Made by a program: the position numbers and the translations under genes. The notes under the pieces were generated by a model that worked only from the letters and a program-made list of their open reading frames with translations, searched no databases and had not been told where the DNA came from. This document shows, piece after piece, positions 43,655 to 51,513 of a stretch of DNA of 64,000 nucleotides. This stretch comes from Verrucolacustris abundans (lineage in GTDB: Bacteria; Verrucomicrobiota; Verrucomicrobiia; Methylacidiphilales; Verrucolacustridaceae): assembly GCA_965194535.1 (NCBI GenBank), contig OZ239145.1, forward strand, positions 1,178,001 to 1,242,000, in the 5' to 3' direction. Position 1 is the stretch's first letter. Each line of letters opens with the position of its first letter.

Positions 43655-44953
43655 ATGAAAACAACCGAACTTTGGGACACCATTGTCATTGGGGGCGGGC
43701 CAGCGGGCAGTGCCAGCGCAGGTCTTTTGTCCAAGAAGGGACAACGGGTCTTGATCCTGGAAAAACAGTCCTTTCCCCGTTTTCACATTGGGGAATCACT
43801 TCTTCCTTACGGAAACGATGTATTGCATGAACTCGGCATTTGGGAGGATTTGAAATCCATGTCTTTCATGCGAAAGCTTGGTGCCGAGTTTGTTTTGGGC
43901 AATTCCGCAGGATCCCACCGCTTCTGGTTCGGCAAGAACCTACCCCAACAATATGCACAGACTTTTCAGGTCGAACGTGCAAAGTTCGACAAACTTCTCC
44001 TTGAGAAAGCATGCAGCTTGGGAGCCCATCATCTGGAGAATGCGACCGTTGAAGACGTATTTTTCAGGGACGACTCGGTAGAGGTCACTTATCTGCACCA
44101 GAATGAACGGCATCAAGCCAAGGCAAGATACTGCGTCGACGCAAGTGGCCGAACTTCAGTGGTAGGGAGAAGCCTCCAACTCAAGAAGTCCGATTTGGGG
44201 ATGCCTAAAAAGATCGCCGTGTTTTCCCATTTCCATCACGTTCACAGAAATGACGGCGAGGCCGTGGGACATATTACAATCGTGCGCATCCCCAATGGAT
44301 GGTTTTGGCTGATTCCACTCGATGCCGAGAAGACTTCTGTTGGCCTCGTTCAGATGTTGGCCGACTTCAAGGCCCAAAATCTTACGCCGGAAGAAAGTTT
44401 CAATCGGACGGTGCAGACTCATGCCGAACTGCTTTTCCGCATGAGAAATGCCAAGAAGATCGCTCCTTTTTATACAGAGGCAGACTATACGTTCCGTCAC
44501 AATCGGGCAGCCGGTCCGCGTTGGCTTCTGGCTGGTGATGCCGCCGGATTCATCGATCCGATTTTTTCCTCAGGGGTAATGGTCGCCCTACGCTCTGGTC
44601 GGCAAGCGGCCCATACGGTACTCTCGGCTGCTGCCAGGAATCGCCCGCTCTCGTGGTGGGAATGCCGCCGCTACACCCGCAAGTTCAAGCAGATGACGAA
44701 TGTTTTTTATTTTATGATCCGGATGTTTTACGACCGGCATGCATTTGAGGTCTTCATGAACCCAAGCCCCCTGCTTCGACTTCCAGCAGCAGTTACTAAC
44801 CTTGTCGCTGGAAACACGGATTTCTCCTGGTCTCTCTTTTGGAGGGTAAAGATATTTTTCCTTCTCTGCCGCCTACAACGCTGGATCCCGATTTCCCCTT
44901 CCCTCAGTTACAAAAGTACGATTCCTTCAAGCCGGCTCCAGCCCTCTTTTTGA
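43655..44953 (+). CDS. flavin-dependent halogenase-like FAD oxidoreductase
   Basis: The FAD-binding motif is VIGGGPAGSASAG near residue 11. The segment PRFHIGESLLPYG and Lys74 in FMRKLGAEFVLG align with the conserved catalytic-lysine region of carrier-protein-dependent phenol/pyrrole halogenases. The halogenase signature W-x-W-x-I-P is complete as Trp216-Pro221 (GWFWLIPL). GDAAGFIDPIFSSG closes the FAD site. It has 432 residues. Related proteins in pigment clusters brominate or chlorinate the aryl head group, but not all members with this fold have proven halogenase activity. Confidence 0.82.
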   Translation: MKTTELWDTIVIGGGPAGSASAGLLSKKGQRVLILEKQSFPRFHIGESLLPYGNDVLHELGIWEDLKSMSFMRKLGAEFVLGNSAGSHRFWFGKNLPQQYAQTFQVERAKFDKLLLEKACSLGAHHLENATVEDVFFRDDSVEVTYLHQNERHQAKARYCVDASGRTSVVGRSLQLKKSDLGMPKKIAVFSHFHHVHRNDGEAVGHITIVRIPNGWFWLIPLDAEKTSVGLVQMLADFKAQNLTPEESFNRTVQTHAELLFRMRNAKKIAPFYTEADYTFRHNRAAGPRWLLAGDAAGFIDPIFSSGVMVALRSGRQAAHTVLSAAARNRPLSWWECRRYTRKFKQMTNVFYFMIRMFYDRHAFEVFMNPSPLLRLPAAVTNLVAGNTDFSWSLFWRVKIFFLLCRLQRWIPISPSLSYKSTIPSSRLQPSF

Positions 44954-44967
44954 GGAATGTCCTCGTC

Positions 44968-45855
44968 ATGCCATCTCATCGCTTGGAGCTCACATACCGC
45001 TCCTCTTGGTTTACCTTCGGTCTGATTTCAGGCCGCTGCTTTCCCCGGTTCTTTCTTCGTTGGTTCGCGACTTGGATGGGTTATTTGTATGCTTTGTGCA
45101 ATCCAAAGAATTCCAAATCCTTAACAGATGCATTGGATGTTTTGGAAGCTGACCCCAAGCCCTCCGGCAGCAAGGTCTTCGCCTCCTTTGCGAGAGTACT
45201 GACAGATTATTTTATCATCGGCTCTAGGCCACTTTCATACGCTTGTCGCTTAATTCCAGAGCGAATTGGCTACGAACACTTGAAATCAACCTTTGAAAAA
45301 GGTCGAGGCGGTCTCTTGCTTACTCCTCATTTCGGTTTTTTTGAGTTAGGCGGTGCTGTAATGAAGGAAGAGGGGTTCCCTCTAGTGATTCTGACAGACC
45401 CTGAGCCATCGGAATCGCTAACCCAGTGGCGAGCCGCTTACCGTAAACGCTGGGACGTGGAGACCGTAGTGATTGGTCGCGACGAACTCCAGTTCATGGA
45501 AGTCATCCGCTTGTTAAATGAGGGCAGGTTCGTCGCGGCCCTATTCGACCGTTCTTCCCCCGAGAGGTCATCTTTGGCTAAATTCAAAAAAGGGGCTGTT
45601 CCATGCGCAAGCTCAGTCCTCCTATTGGCACTGCTGGCAAAATGCCCGGTTATTCCGATGGCGGTATATAGTCGCCCCGATCATAAATACTGCCTCCATG
45701 CTCAACCTCCCATCCATATTGAAAAAATGTCATCCATCCAGTCGACGCTGGATCACTACTCGCAACAGGTCTTTGAGTCATTGTGGCCGATTCTTAAGGC
45801 TCATCCGGACCAGTGGTATCGCTTCGGCCCTTCGAGCATCCCGAGGGAATCGTAA
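44968..45855 (+). CDS. LpxL-like lysophospholipid acyltransferase
   Basis: The 295-residue protein has a membrane-near start (RSSWFTFGLISGRCFP) and the catalytic region LLLTPHFGFFELGG, where His and Glu form the H-x4-(D/E) motif of the LpxL/HtrB family. DRSSPERSSLAKFKKG contains the second conserved block. The frame opens at 44839 inside the previous gene; the ATG at 44968 is preferred. Its TAA overlaps the dehydratase ATG (TAATG). Such enzymes are standard in aryl polyene loci. Confidence 0.85.
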   Translation: MPSHRLELTYRSSWFTFGLISGRCFPRFFLRWFATWMGYLYALCNPKNSKSLTDALDVLEADPKPSGSKVFASFARVLTDYFIIGSRPLSYACRLIPERIGYEHLKSTFEKGRGGLLLTPHFGFFELGGAVMKEEGFPLVILTDPEPSESLTQWRAAYRKRWDVETVVIGRDELQFMEVIRLLNEGRFVAALFDRSSPERSSLAKFKKGAVPCASSVLLLALLAKCPVIPMAVYSRPDHKYCLHAQPPIHIEKMSSIQSTLDHYSQQVFESLWPILKAHPDQWYRFGPSSIPRES

Positions 45856-46280
45856 TGTCTGGACCGACTCCGCATGGCAAAGACTTCTGTTTCATCGACT
45901 CCTTCAAAATCACGGGAGAAGGCAAAACAATCGAGTCTTTCAAGTTTCTGCCCTCGAATCTGCCCTTTTTCCAAGACCATTTCCCGGGTCGTCCGCTCAT
46001 GCCCGGCGCCCTGCTGATAGAATGCGCCGCCCAGGCCTCTGGGGTGTTGTGGGCGGAATGGCTCAATCTTACAAAGCCACCGGTTTTTTTCTTGGCCCAA
46101 GTCCTCACCTTTAAGCTGGTTCGCGAAGTCTTGCCCGACCAGACGATCACAATCTTTGCTAGCCTTGAACGGGAATTTGGCAGCCTAGCCCAGTTCTCCT
46201 GTCAGATTGAAGAAAGCCGAAGCGTCGTCGCAAGCGGCCGGGTGGTTCTGTCTCTTCAAGAATCTGCCTCATCTGGTTAA
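45855..46280 (+). CDS. FabZ-like 3-hydroxyacyl-ACP dehydratase
   Basis: The hotdog-fold motif DHFPGRPLMPGALLIE-CAAQ holds the catalytic His42 and Glu56. The 141-residue protein matches FabZ in length. Its ATG at 45855 overlaps the acyltransferase stop; the longer frame opens inside that gene. It removes water to make the double bonds of a polyene chain. Its end overlaps the convergent ligase by four bases. Confidence 0.88.
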   Translation: MSGPTPHGKDFCFIDSFKITGEGKTIESFKFLPSNLPFFQDHFPGRPLMPGALLIECAAQASGVLWAEWLNLTKPPVFFLAQVLTFKLVREVLPDQTITIFASLEREFGSLAQFSCQIEESRSVVASGRVVLSLQESASSG

Positions 46281-47581
46281 AGGGATCTTCGAAGCTGGTC
46301 CACATCCACTTTGCCTCGACCTGTGTGGGGAATAGAAATTCTCCGGATGATCTTTCTGGGTATTTTCCATGCCGGAATTCGATTTTCCAACGCCAGGCGT
46401 ACTTCTTCAACCTTCCGAGACCCCACATACCACGCCACTAGGTAATTTCGCCCCCCCTTTTCCAAGACATCGACAAAGCTTTTGCGGATTCCATGCACCT
46501 CCTCAAGTTCATGCTGAATTTCTTGTGGCTTAACTTTCTTTCCGCCGATTTCCGCCATACGACCTATTCTTCCGATAATCTTCACTTCGCCAGAGGACAT
46601 GCGTTCTCCACAATCTCCCAATAAGAATGTTCGTGATGCATGAGCTACGGCCAGACTTGTGACCCTGATTCTTTTTGCAGGTGAAAAGCTGACTTTGACC
46701 CCGGGCAGGGGCTTCCCGACTGAATCCCCCCTAATTCCAGCCTTTCCGGTTCGGTCATAACATATCCCACCCGTTTCTGATGAACCGTAGAAGTTCCTGA
46801 TTCGTTTTTTGTACCTTTGAAAGAATGCGCCAGCAATCTCCTTTGAAAGGGGGGCCCCTGCGGATATTACAAGCCGGAGGGATCGGGCAATATGGTTGCA
46901 GGGGTGCCTAGAGATCATTTCCAGTACCGATGGAACGGATGGAAACACGTTAAGCCTGTGGAGCGAGATCCAATCTGGAATCTGCGATATCGTCCATTCT
47001 TTTGCCGTCCACACCGGTGTCCCTTGCATGAGCAGGGGCATCACCAGATTGCCAATCCCGTAAGAATGGCCAAATGGGATGAGCCCTAGCTGACGGTCTC
47101 CACCCCGTATCCCCATGCCCCGGATGATATTCCGGCCATCGGCCAAGAGATGCCGGGCCGAGCACGGAATGAGCATCGGCATACCTACACTTCCGGAAGT
47201 AACTTTATAGATACAATGTCGAGAACTTCGGCTCCTCGCCCTTTTCAGAATCTCGAGATCATCTTCATGGAAGATGGCATCTGCACCGAATCGATGGGCT
47301 GCCCGCCGGATCGCCTCAACACCGTATCCAGTATCCACAAGAATGGCTGATGAACCCGCCTTTTGAATCGCCAGAAACCGCACCATCCAATCAGCACTGT
47401 TTTTTCCCCCAAGGACGATTTTTTTTCCCTTTCCGAAAGCAGACAGTCGTTCTGCCCATGCGTTCGCTTTCTCGGACAGAACAGAACCTGAAAATACACG
47501 GTGTTCACCCAACTCATAAATAGCAATCCTTGAACGGGCCCCACCCGACAACCACGTGCTCCAGAGTGTTGCGTCTGCCAC
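46277..47581 (-). CDS. acyl-activating AMP ligase (ANL superfamily)
   Basis: The adenylate-forming fold shows a P-loop variant KVTSGSVGMPML near residue 126 (the usual Lys is replaced), NFYGSSETGG near 240, the ribose-binding Asp in LLGDCGE, IGRIGRMAEIGGKKV and the catalytic Lys in TGRGKVD. At 434 residues it is shorter than most, with a reduced N-terminal domain. It would load the aryl or acyl starter onto the ACP. It is convergent with the dehydratase and begins just after the BamE-like gene. Confidence 0.87.
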   Translation of the reverse strand: MADATLWSTWLSGGARSRIAIYELGEHRVFSGSVLSEKANAWAERLSAFGKGKKIVLGGKNSADWMVRFLAIQKAGSSAILVDTGYGVEAIRRAAHRFGADAIFHEDDLEILKRARSRSSRHCIYKVTSGSVGMPMLIPCSARHLLADGRNIIRGMGIRGGDRQLGLIPFGHSYGIGNLVMPLLMQGTPVWTAKEWTISQIPDWISLHRLNVFPSVPSVLEMISRHPCNHIARSLRLVISAGAPLSKEIAGAFFQRYKKRIRNFYGSSETGGICYDRTGKAGIRGDSVGKPLPGVKVSFSPAKRIRVTSLAVAHASRTFLLGDCGERMSSGEVKIIGRIGRMAEIGGKKVKPQEIQHELEEVHGIRKSFVDVLEKGGRNYLVAWYVGSRKVEEVRLALENRIPAWKIPRKIIRRISIPHTGRGKVDVDQLRRSL

Positions 47582-47586
47582 AATCG

Positions 47587-48171
47587 TTAATCTTTGATCG
47601 CCTTGACCCTATCCCCCTCAAATATAACCACGAATGTGTTGAATCTATTCTGCCAGTAACGCCACTGATTCCCCTGGAGGCTCGGGGTTTTGTGTTTGGG
47701 AGGATATCCCATAGCCACCAAAACGGCTGCCCGCGACATTCCTACCTCTACTTCCCCGCTCATGATGGCTCGTTTCTCCTTTTCGGAAAATGCGGACAGG
47801 TCGACCCTTTTTGTTGAAAGCGTTCTCCGAAAGATCCCGTCAATCTTCTCTCCGGAGAAAGGCTCGATATTCTCGAGGTCTAACTTAGTTCCATCATTCA
47901 TTCGCAACTTAATATCATCTTCGTCTTTATTGATCAGGACCACTTCGGTGTTAACTGGCACAAGGATTCCTTTTCGATAATTAGTAGTTTTATGAACGTT
48001 CTCCTCCATAAATAAGCTGAATTGGGTGTAAAGGCAGTTTCTGCGTTCGGCTTTTTCGTTTTCCCTGCCGTTTTGAGCCAGGGCCTCCTCGCAGGGGAAA
48101 AACACCCATAAGAACAGAAGCGCGTAAGTCGCCACACTCATCATGATTCGTTTTTTACAATATTTCCGCAT
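47587..48171 (-). CDS. secreted protein with BamE/SmpA-like C-terminal domain
   Basis: A signal peptide (SVATYALLFLWVFFPCEEALA) is followed by a Lys/Glu-rich region. The C-terminal part EVGMSRAAVLVAMGYPPKHK, then WRYWQNRFNTFVVIFEGDRV, has the pattern of the BamE/OmlA fold: GM, a helix, a G-x-P turn, then Y-W and V-x-F-x-x-x-x-V. It has 194 residues. The ligase gene begins 5 bases after its stop. It may be an envelope partner of the locus. Confidence 0.65.
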   Translation of the reverse strand: MRKYCKKRIMMSVATYALLFLWVFFPCEEALAQNGRENEKAERRNCLYTQFSLFMEENVHKTTNYRKGILVPVNTEVVLINKDEDDIKLRMNDGTKLDLENIEPFSGEKIDGIFRRTLSTKRVDLSAFSEKEKRAIMSGEVEVGMSRAAVLVAMGYPPKHKTPSLQGNQWRYWQNRFNTFVVIFEGDRVKAIKD

Positions 48172-48293
48172 GGTTAAAAGATCAATATGCCAGATCTTCC
48201 TTAAGATATCTTGGCTACCTTAACCCCTTTTTCCCACCTCCCGCCTTCCCCCTACCCCCGCAAATGTCCTACCCCGTTTGATAAGGTTCCTTC

Positions 48294-48875
48294 ATGAAAA
48301 ATAATGAAGATCCAGCAGATGAATTCCCTCGCGATAGCGAAAAGCCAATCCGTCGAGGAGCGAGTAACCAGAATGGGCCGGGCAGGTCTGAGGGGGCCAA
48401 GAACAGCTCTACCCAAGCTCTCGATGCCGTCGAAACCATCTTCAAATCGATGGATTGGTCTTACGAACGCAAATCCAACCCCAACGGGATCTTTACCGGG
48501 TTCAAACTCGATAAACAGAACAACATCCACATCGTCATTATGCCTGACGACAAAGGCAACAGCCTACTCCTAGGCTGCGCCTACCACTTCACCACCCCCA
48601 AAGGCCAACTGGGTAAGTTCCGCCGCTTCTTCCAAAAGGAGGCGCTCAATATCAATGACCTTTCCATTCAGTTCGAACCCGCACGCGGGGTCCGACTCAG
48701 TAGCCGTTGCTGGCTCCCACGGTTCGACGTCTATCCAGAGGACCTCGTTTCTCTGATCGAACCCTACTTCAAATCTCTCATGGGGACCTGTACCCACCTC
48801 TACCCCGAACTCATCAAACTCCTTCGCCACCAGGAACGAATCAAACCCCAGGACGACTTCCACCTCCCCTCCTAA
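48294..48875 (+). CDS. YbjN-like protein with a repeat-derived N-terminal segment
   Basis: The C-terminal 150 residues are of the YbjN/SycE-chaperone type fold: ALDAVETIFKSMDWSYERKS, then a beta sheet and LVSLIEPYFKSLM. It ends QDDFHLPS, as does the paralogue at 49910. Residues about 10-36 (EFPRDSEKPIRRGASNQ...) are encoded by DNA at 48321-48401 that is repeated as non-coding DNA at 52883-52963. The protein may thus have picked up a repeat at its start, or start later. Function unknown. Confidence 0.65.
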   Translation: MKNNEDPADEFPRDSEKPIRRGASNQNGPGRSEGAKNSSTQALDAVETIFKSMDWSYERKSNPNGIFTGFKLDKQNNIHIVIMPDDKGNSLLLGCAYHFTTPKGQLGKFRRFFQKEALNINDLSIQFEPARGVRLSSRCWLPRFDVYPEDLVSLIEPYFKSLMGTCTHLYPELIKLLRHQERIKPQDDFHLPS

Positions 48876-48880
48876 TCCCA

Positions 48881-49711
48881 ATGAAATCCCTCATCTTAAA
48901 AACCCTCCTTAGCTCAGCGAGGTTTACCGAGACTGAGCGACGGAGGGCCCCCTTGCTGTTCCTCCTCTCCCTGTCTCTACTCTGCTCCTTCACTGCTAGT
49001 GCCTGGGACGACGATGAGTTCGAATCAAAGCCCTTTCATCAATCGAACCTTAACCAACGAACCTCGGTCATTGATTACGGATACAAAAACACATATCAGG
49101 CCAACCCATCCCACCGAACTTCCGTCATCGATTATGGCGGACCAAAACGCCTCTCCCAAGAGGACGACTACCCCGCCCCCAAACGTCTTGTCACACCTCA
49201 ACAGCAGTACGAAGCAGACCGAGCCAGCTCAATTCGGGTTCCCTCAGTTCAGGAATCGATCACCCTTCGCGACCGCGCATCCAGAGAACTAATGGCCGAA
49301 AGCCAACGCCGCTTCGAGAAACAGGAGGCTCAACAGGAGAGGCACCACGCCCAGATGGCCAAACAGCAGGCCATCTATGACGAGATGGATAGAGAGGAGT
49401 GTGAGATGGCTGAGTTCCTCGGCGGAGTTTACAAAGCGAAGTTTGGAGCCACCACAGGTCGCAACTCGGCCGTGACTTCGGATGGCTATGTTTATCGGAG
49501 CGGAAACAACTTCATCACCCCGAAGGGGATCTACACCAAAACTGGGAACACATATGCGGGACCCAATAGCTTCACCACCCAAACAGGCACTCTGTTCTTT
49601 GGAAATAACCCTACAACGATTCAGGCAGGTGGCGCCTACTTTAGCGAGGGAGAATCTGGCTACATCGTCGGCCCCAACTGCCGCAACACCTCCACCTGGC
49701 GCTCCCGATGA
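48881..49711 (+). CDS. secreted protein with a repeat inside its signal peptide
   Basis: From the ATG at 48881 the protein has 276 residues. Residues 1-8 (MKSLILKT) and the hydrophobic stretch LLFLLSLSLLCSFTASAW form a split signal peptide. Between them residues 8-23 are encoded by a 45-base palindromic repeat (48903-48947). The mature part has two copies of RTSVIDYG, a helical Glu/Gln-rich middle and a Gly/Thr-rich C-terminus with SGNNFITPKGIYTKTGN. No family is recognised. Its stop overlaps a 35-residue membrane peptide gene. Confidence 0.65.
   Translation: MKSLILKTLLSSARFTETERRRAPLLFLLSLSLLCSFTASAWDDDEFESKPFHQSNLNQRTSVIDYGYKNTYQANPSHRTSVIDYGGPKRLSQEDDYPAPKRLVTPQQQYEADRASSIRVPSVQESITLRDRASRELMAESQRRFEKQEAQQERHHAQMAKQQAIYDEMDREECEMAEFLGGVYKAKFGATTGRNSAVTSDGYVYRSGNNFITPKGIYTKTGNTYAGPNSFTTQTGTLFFGNNPTTIQAGGAYFSEGESGYIVGPNCRNTSTWRSR
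48903..48947 (+). repeat. palindromic repeat P1 (GCTCAG type), inside a gene
   Basis: CCCTCC...GGAGGG outer stem with GCTCAG/CTGAGC inner stem. It is 45 bases long, so it adds 15 codons in frame to the signal-peptide region of the gene at 48881. Confidence 0.9.
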
Positions 49712-49815
49712 GTCTCGGCGCTTTCCTCATCATCACTCTCTGCAAACTGGTGACTTATCTGGCCGGCTTCTTCACTAGCGTTCTCATTGCCCTGTGGCTC
49801 CGCTCCCGCCTCTAA
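49708..49815 (+). CDS. 35-residue single-span membrane peptide
   Basis: The ATG at 49708 overlaps the stop of the preceding secreted protein (ATGA). The frame encodes MSLGAFLIITLCKLVTYLAG followed by a second hydrophobic run and a basic end (WLRSRL). A single membrane span with a positive C-terminus is predicted. The overlap with the upstream gene supports real translation. Too short for family recognition. Confidence 0.5.
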   Translation: MSLGAFLIITLCKLVTYLAGFFTSVLIALWLRSRL

Positions 49816-49849
49816 AAAATGATTTCCTAACCCCCCCTTCCACCTTAAA

Positions 49850-49893
49850 CCCTTCGAAGCTCCTCCGCGAAGCGGGTTAGGAGCGTAGTAGGG
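49850..49893 (+). repeat. palindromic repeat P2 (GCTCCT/CCGCGAAGCGG type)
   Basis: CCCTTCGAAGCTCCT, inner CCGC-GAA-GCGG, then AGGAGC and TAGGG. It lies between the small peptide and the YbjN-like gene at 49910. Confidence 0.9.
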
Positions 49894-49909
49894 CCACCTT
49901 AAACCCTCC

Positions 49910-50461
49910 ATGCAAACCCCTCCCACCTCTTTCATTTCCCCTCTTGCCTCCACCCCGCGTCAGCTGGAACTTCCCCTCAACCTTCTTCCTCTCCAGCCCC
50001 ACGTCCCGGCCTTGACCCTTTGCCGTCAGTTCCTCGAAGCCCACGGGTTCGAGTACCAGATCGAAGAAAAACCTCTAAAAATCTTCACCAGCTTCAACCT
50101 CCCCAAAGCAGGCCTGGTCGACATGGGCATGTTTGCTGAGGGAGACGACACTGGCATCGTCCTCTTCGTTAACTTTCCCGAAATCGTGACCGAACCCCTC
50201 GCCACCCCCATCGCCCGTATTCTCGCCAAATTCCAAGGCGACCCAGGGGTCAGCGGCAAAATCTTTCCCGATGGCCAAGTCCGCCTGATCAGCCGCCTCT
50301 GGTTTCCCAAAACACGCACCTTAGCCGAGATCGACCATATCCTTACCCCCAACCTCAATCACATCCTGGACGAAGCCGACCTCCTCTTCCCTAAAATCGC
50401 CAGACTCCTCAAAACATCCGCCCGCCCCACCCCCCTCGACGACTTCCATCTCCCTTCATGA
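49910..50461 (+). CDS. YbjN-like protein, paralogue of 48294
   Basis: The 183-residue protein shares the ending LDDFHLPS and the general fold with the protein at 48294: an N-terminal helix with LTLCRQFLEAHGFEYQIEEK and a C-terminal helix pair (LNHILDEADLLFPKIARLL). The N-terminal 35 residues are Pro-rich. Its last 30 bases and the following DNA (TTCATGAATTTAAAAAC) recur as a fragment at 52834-52877. Function is unknown; YbjN relatives act as chaperone-like or sensor proteins. Confidence 0.65.
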   Translation: MQTPPTSFISPLASTPRQLELPLNLLPLQPHVPALTLCRQFLEAHGFEYQIEEKPLKIFTSFNLPKAGLVDMGMFAEGDDTGIVLFVNFPEIVTEPLATPIARILAKFQGDPGVSGKIFPDGQVRLISRLWFPKTRTLAEIDHILTPNLNHILDEADLLFPKIARLLKTSARPTPLDDFHLPS

Positions 50462-50715
50462 ATTTAAAAACTTAATCTCCAAAAACCGGTAGGGCTCATC
50501 ATCCCTGATGGGCCGGCTCAAAACCTAATCCCTTATCCCTTTCTTCTGTGCCCCCTTCCCATCCTTTGCGCCCTATGCGCGCGTAAGCGCGTCCCGGGAC
50601 TGCGGGACGTGAGCAATCTCTTCCTCAGCCCCTTAACCCCCTAATCCCTTAATCCCTAATCTCCCCCCCCCTCCCCACCATTGACATCCCTCCCCTTGAG
50701 ATCGAAACTCAACCC

Positions 50716-50874
50716 ATGAAAGTCGAATTCGAACGAGAACAGGACGGCCGCTGGATCGCTGAATTCCCCGTGATCTCCGGGGCCATGGCCTACGGTGCCA
50801 CCCGGGATGAAGCCGTTTCTAAGGTCGAAGCCCTCGTCCTCCGCATCATGGACGACCGACGCATTTCAGCCTAA
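50716..50874 (+). CDS. HicB-like antitoxin, orphan copy
   Basis: A 52-residue frame, MKVEFEREQDGRWIAEFP and on to TRDEAVSKVEALVLRIM. This is the partial RNase-H-like HicB fold (VEFEREQDGRWIAEFP, then DEAVSKVEAL). It lies 12 bases before a complete hicB-hicA pair but has no HicA of its own. It may be a leftover antitoxin or a second regulator. Confidence 0.7.
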   Translation: MKVEFEREQDGRWIAEFPVISGAMAYGATRDEAVSKVEALVLRIMDDRRISA

Positions 50875-50886
50875 ATTTTCTAATCA

Positions 50887-51114
50887 ATGAAAACCCGTCT
50901 CACCGCCGTCATCAGCAAGGAAGGCGACGATTACGTCGCCCTCAATCCAGATTTAGATATCGCCAGCCAAGGCCCTACCCCAGAAAGCGCCCTGACCAAC
51001 CTGCGAGAAGCAGTCGACCTCTTTTTCGAAACCGCCTCAGCGGGTGAGATCCGGAGTCGCCTCGGCGGCGAAACCTGGATCACCCAGTTCGAGGCGGAGT
51101 ATGCCCAAGCGTAA
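50887..51114 (+). CDS. hicB: HicB-family antitoxin
   Basis: The 75-residue protein has the HicB core TAVISKEGDDYVALNPDLDI, then SQGPTPESALTNLREAVDLF. It is paired with the HicA-like gene, which it overlaps by 14 bases. HicB neutralises HicA and usually represses the operon. The order hicB before hicA occurs in many genomes. Confidence 0.85.
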   Translation: MKTRLTAVISKEGDDYVALNPDLDIASQGPTPESALTNLREAVDLFFETASAGEIRSRLGGETWITQFEAEYAQA

Positions 51115-51322
51115 AGTCTTCTCCGGCGAATCCCTTTGCGATTTGCTGGGCGAACATGGATTTGTTGCCGTCCGCCAAAGAGGCAGTCACCGAGTTATGC
51201 AGAAAAAAGATGGCTCCACCACTATCACCGTACCCGTCCCTCTTCACCGTGAACTAAGACCTGGCACCCTCGCCTCCATCATCCGCCAAAGCCAATTGTC
51301 TCGCACACTGTTCGAAACCTGA
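51101..51322 (+). CDS. hicA: HicA-family mRNA interferase toxin
   Basis: From the ATG at 51101 the 73-residue protein has the HicA dsRBD-like fold: SLCDLLGEHGFVAVRQRGSH with the catalytic His in GSHRVM, followed by VPVPLHRELRPGTLASIIRQ. HicA cleaves mRNA during stress. The frame opens upstream inside hicB, but the ATG at 51101 gives the family length. Confidence 0.88.
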   Translation: MPKRKVFSGESLCDLLGEHGFVAVRQRGSHRVMQKKDGSTTITVPVPLHRELRPGTLASIIRQSQLSRTLFET

Positions 51323-51424
51323 CCCTTAACCCCCGCGTCTGCGCCCCGTACCTGCCCCGACCCAGTCGGGGCTCATGTCGGGGCTTAATCCCCTCAAAAT
51401 TTCCCTCCCCGCCCTTTGAGGGCG

Positions 51425-51469
51425 CCCTCCATAGCTCAGCGAGGTTTACCGAGACTGAGCAAAGGAGGG
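51425..51469 (+). repeat. palindromic repeat P3 (GCTCAG type)
   Basis: CCCTCCATAGCTCAG...CTGAGCAAAGGAGGG, preceded by a second palindrome GCCCTTTGAGGGC. The same composite occurs at 57830 and 57970. Confidence 0.92.
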
Positions 51470-51513
51470 TTAATCCCTGAGTCCCCGCGTCCCCGACTCC
51501 GCGAAGCGGCCTC

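Noticed and set aside
43655..44953. A geranylgeranyl reductase instead of a halogenase
   Set aside because: The complete WxWxIP motif and the conserved lysine region favour the halogenase group, though activity is unproven.
48707..48880. A 58-residue N-terminal extension of the secreted protein gene
   Set aside because: It overlaps the YbjN-like gene in another frame; the ATG at 48881 begins a proper signal peptide.
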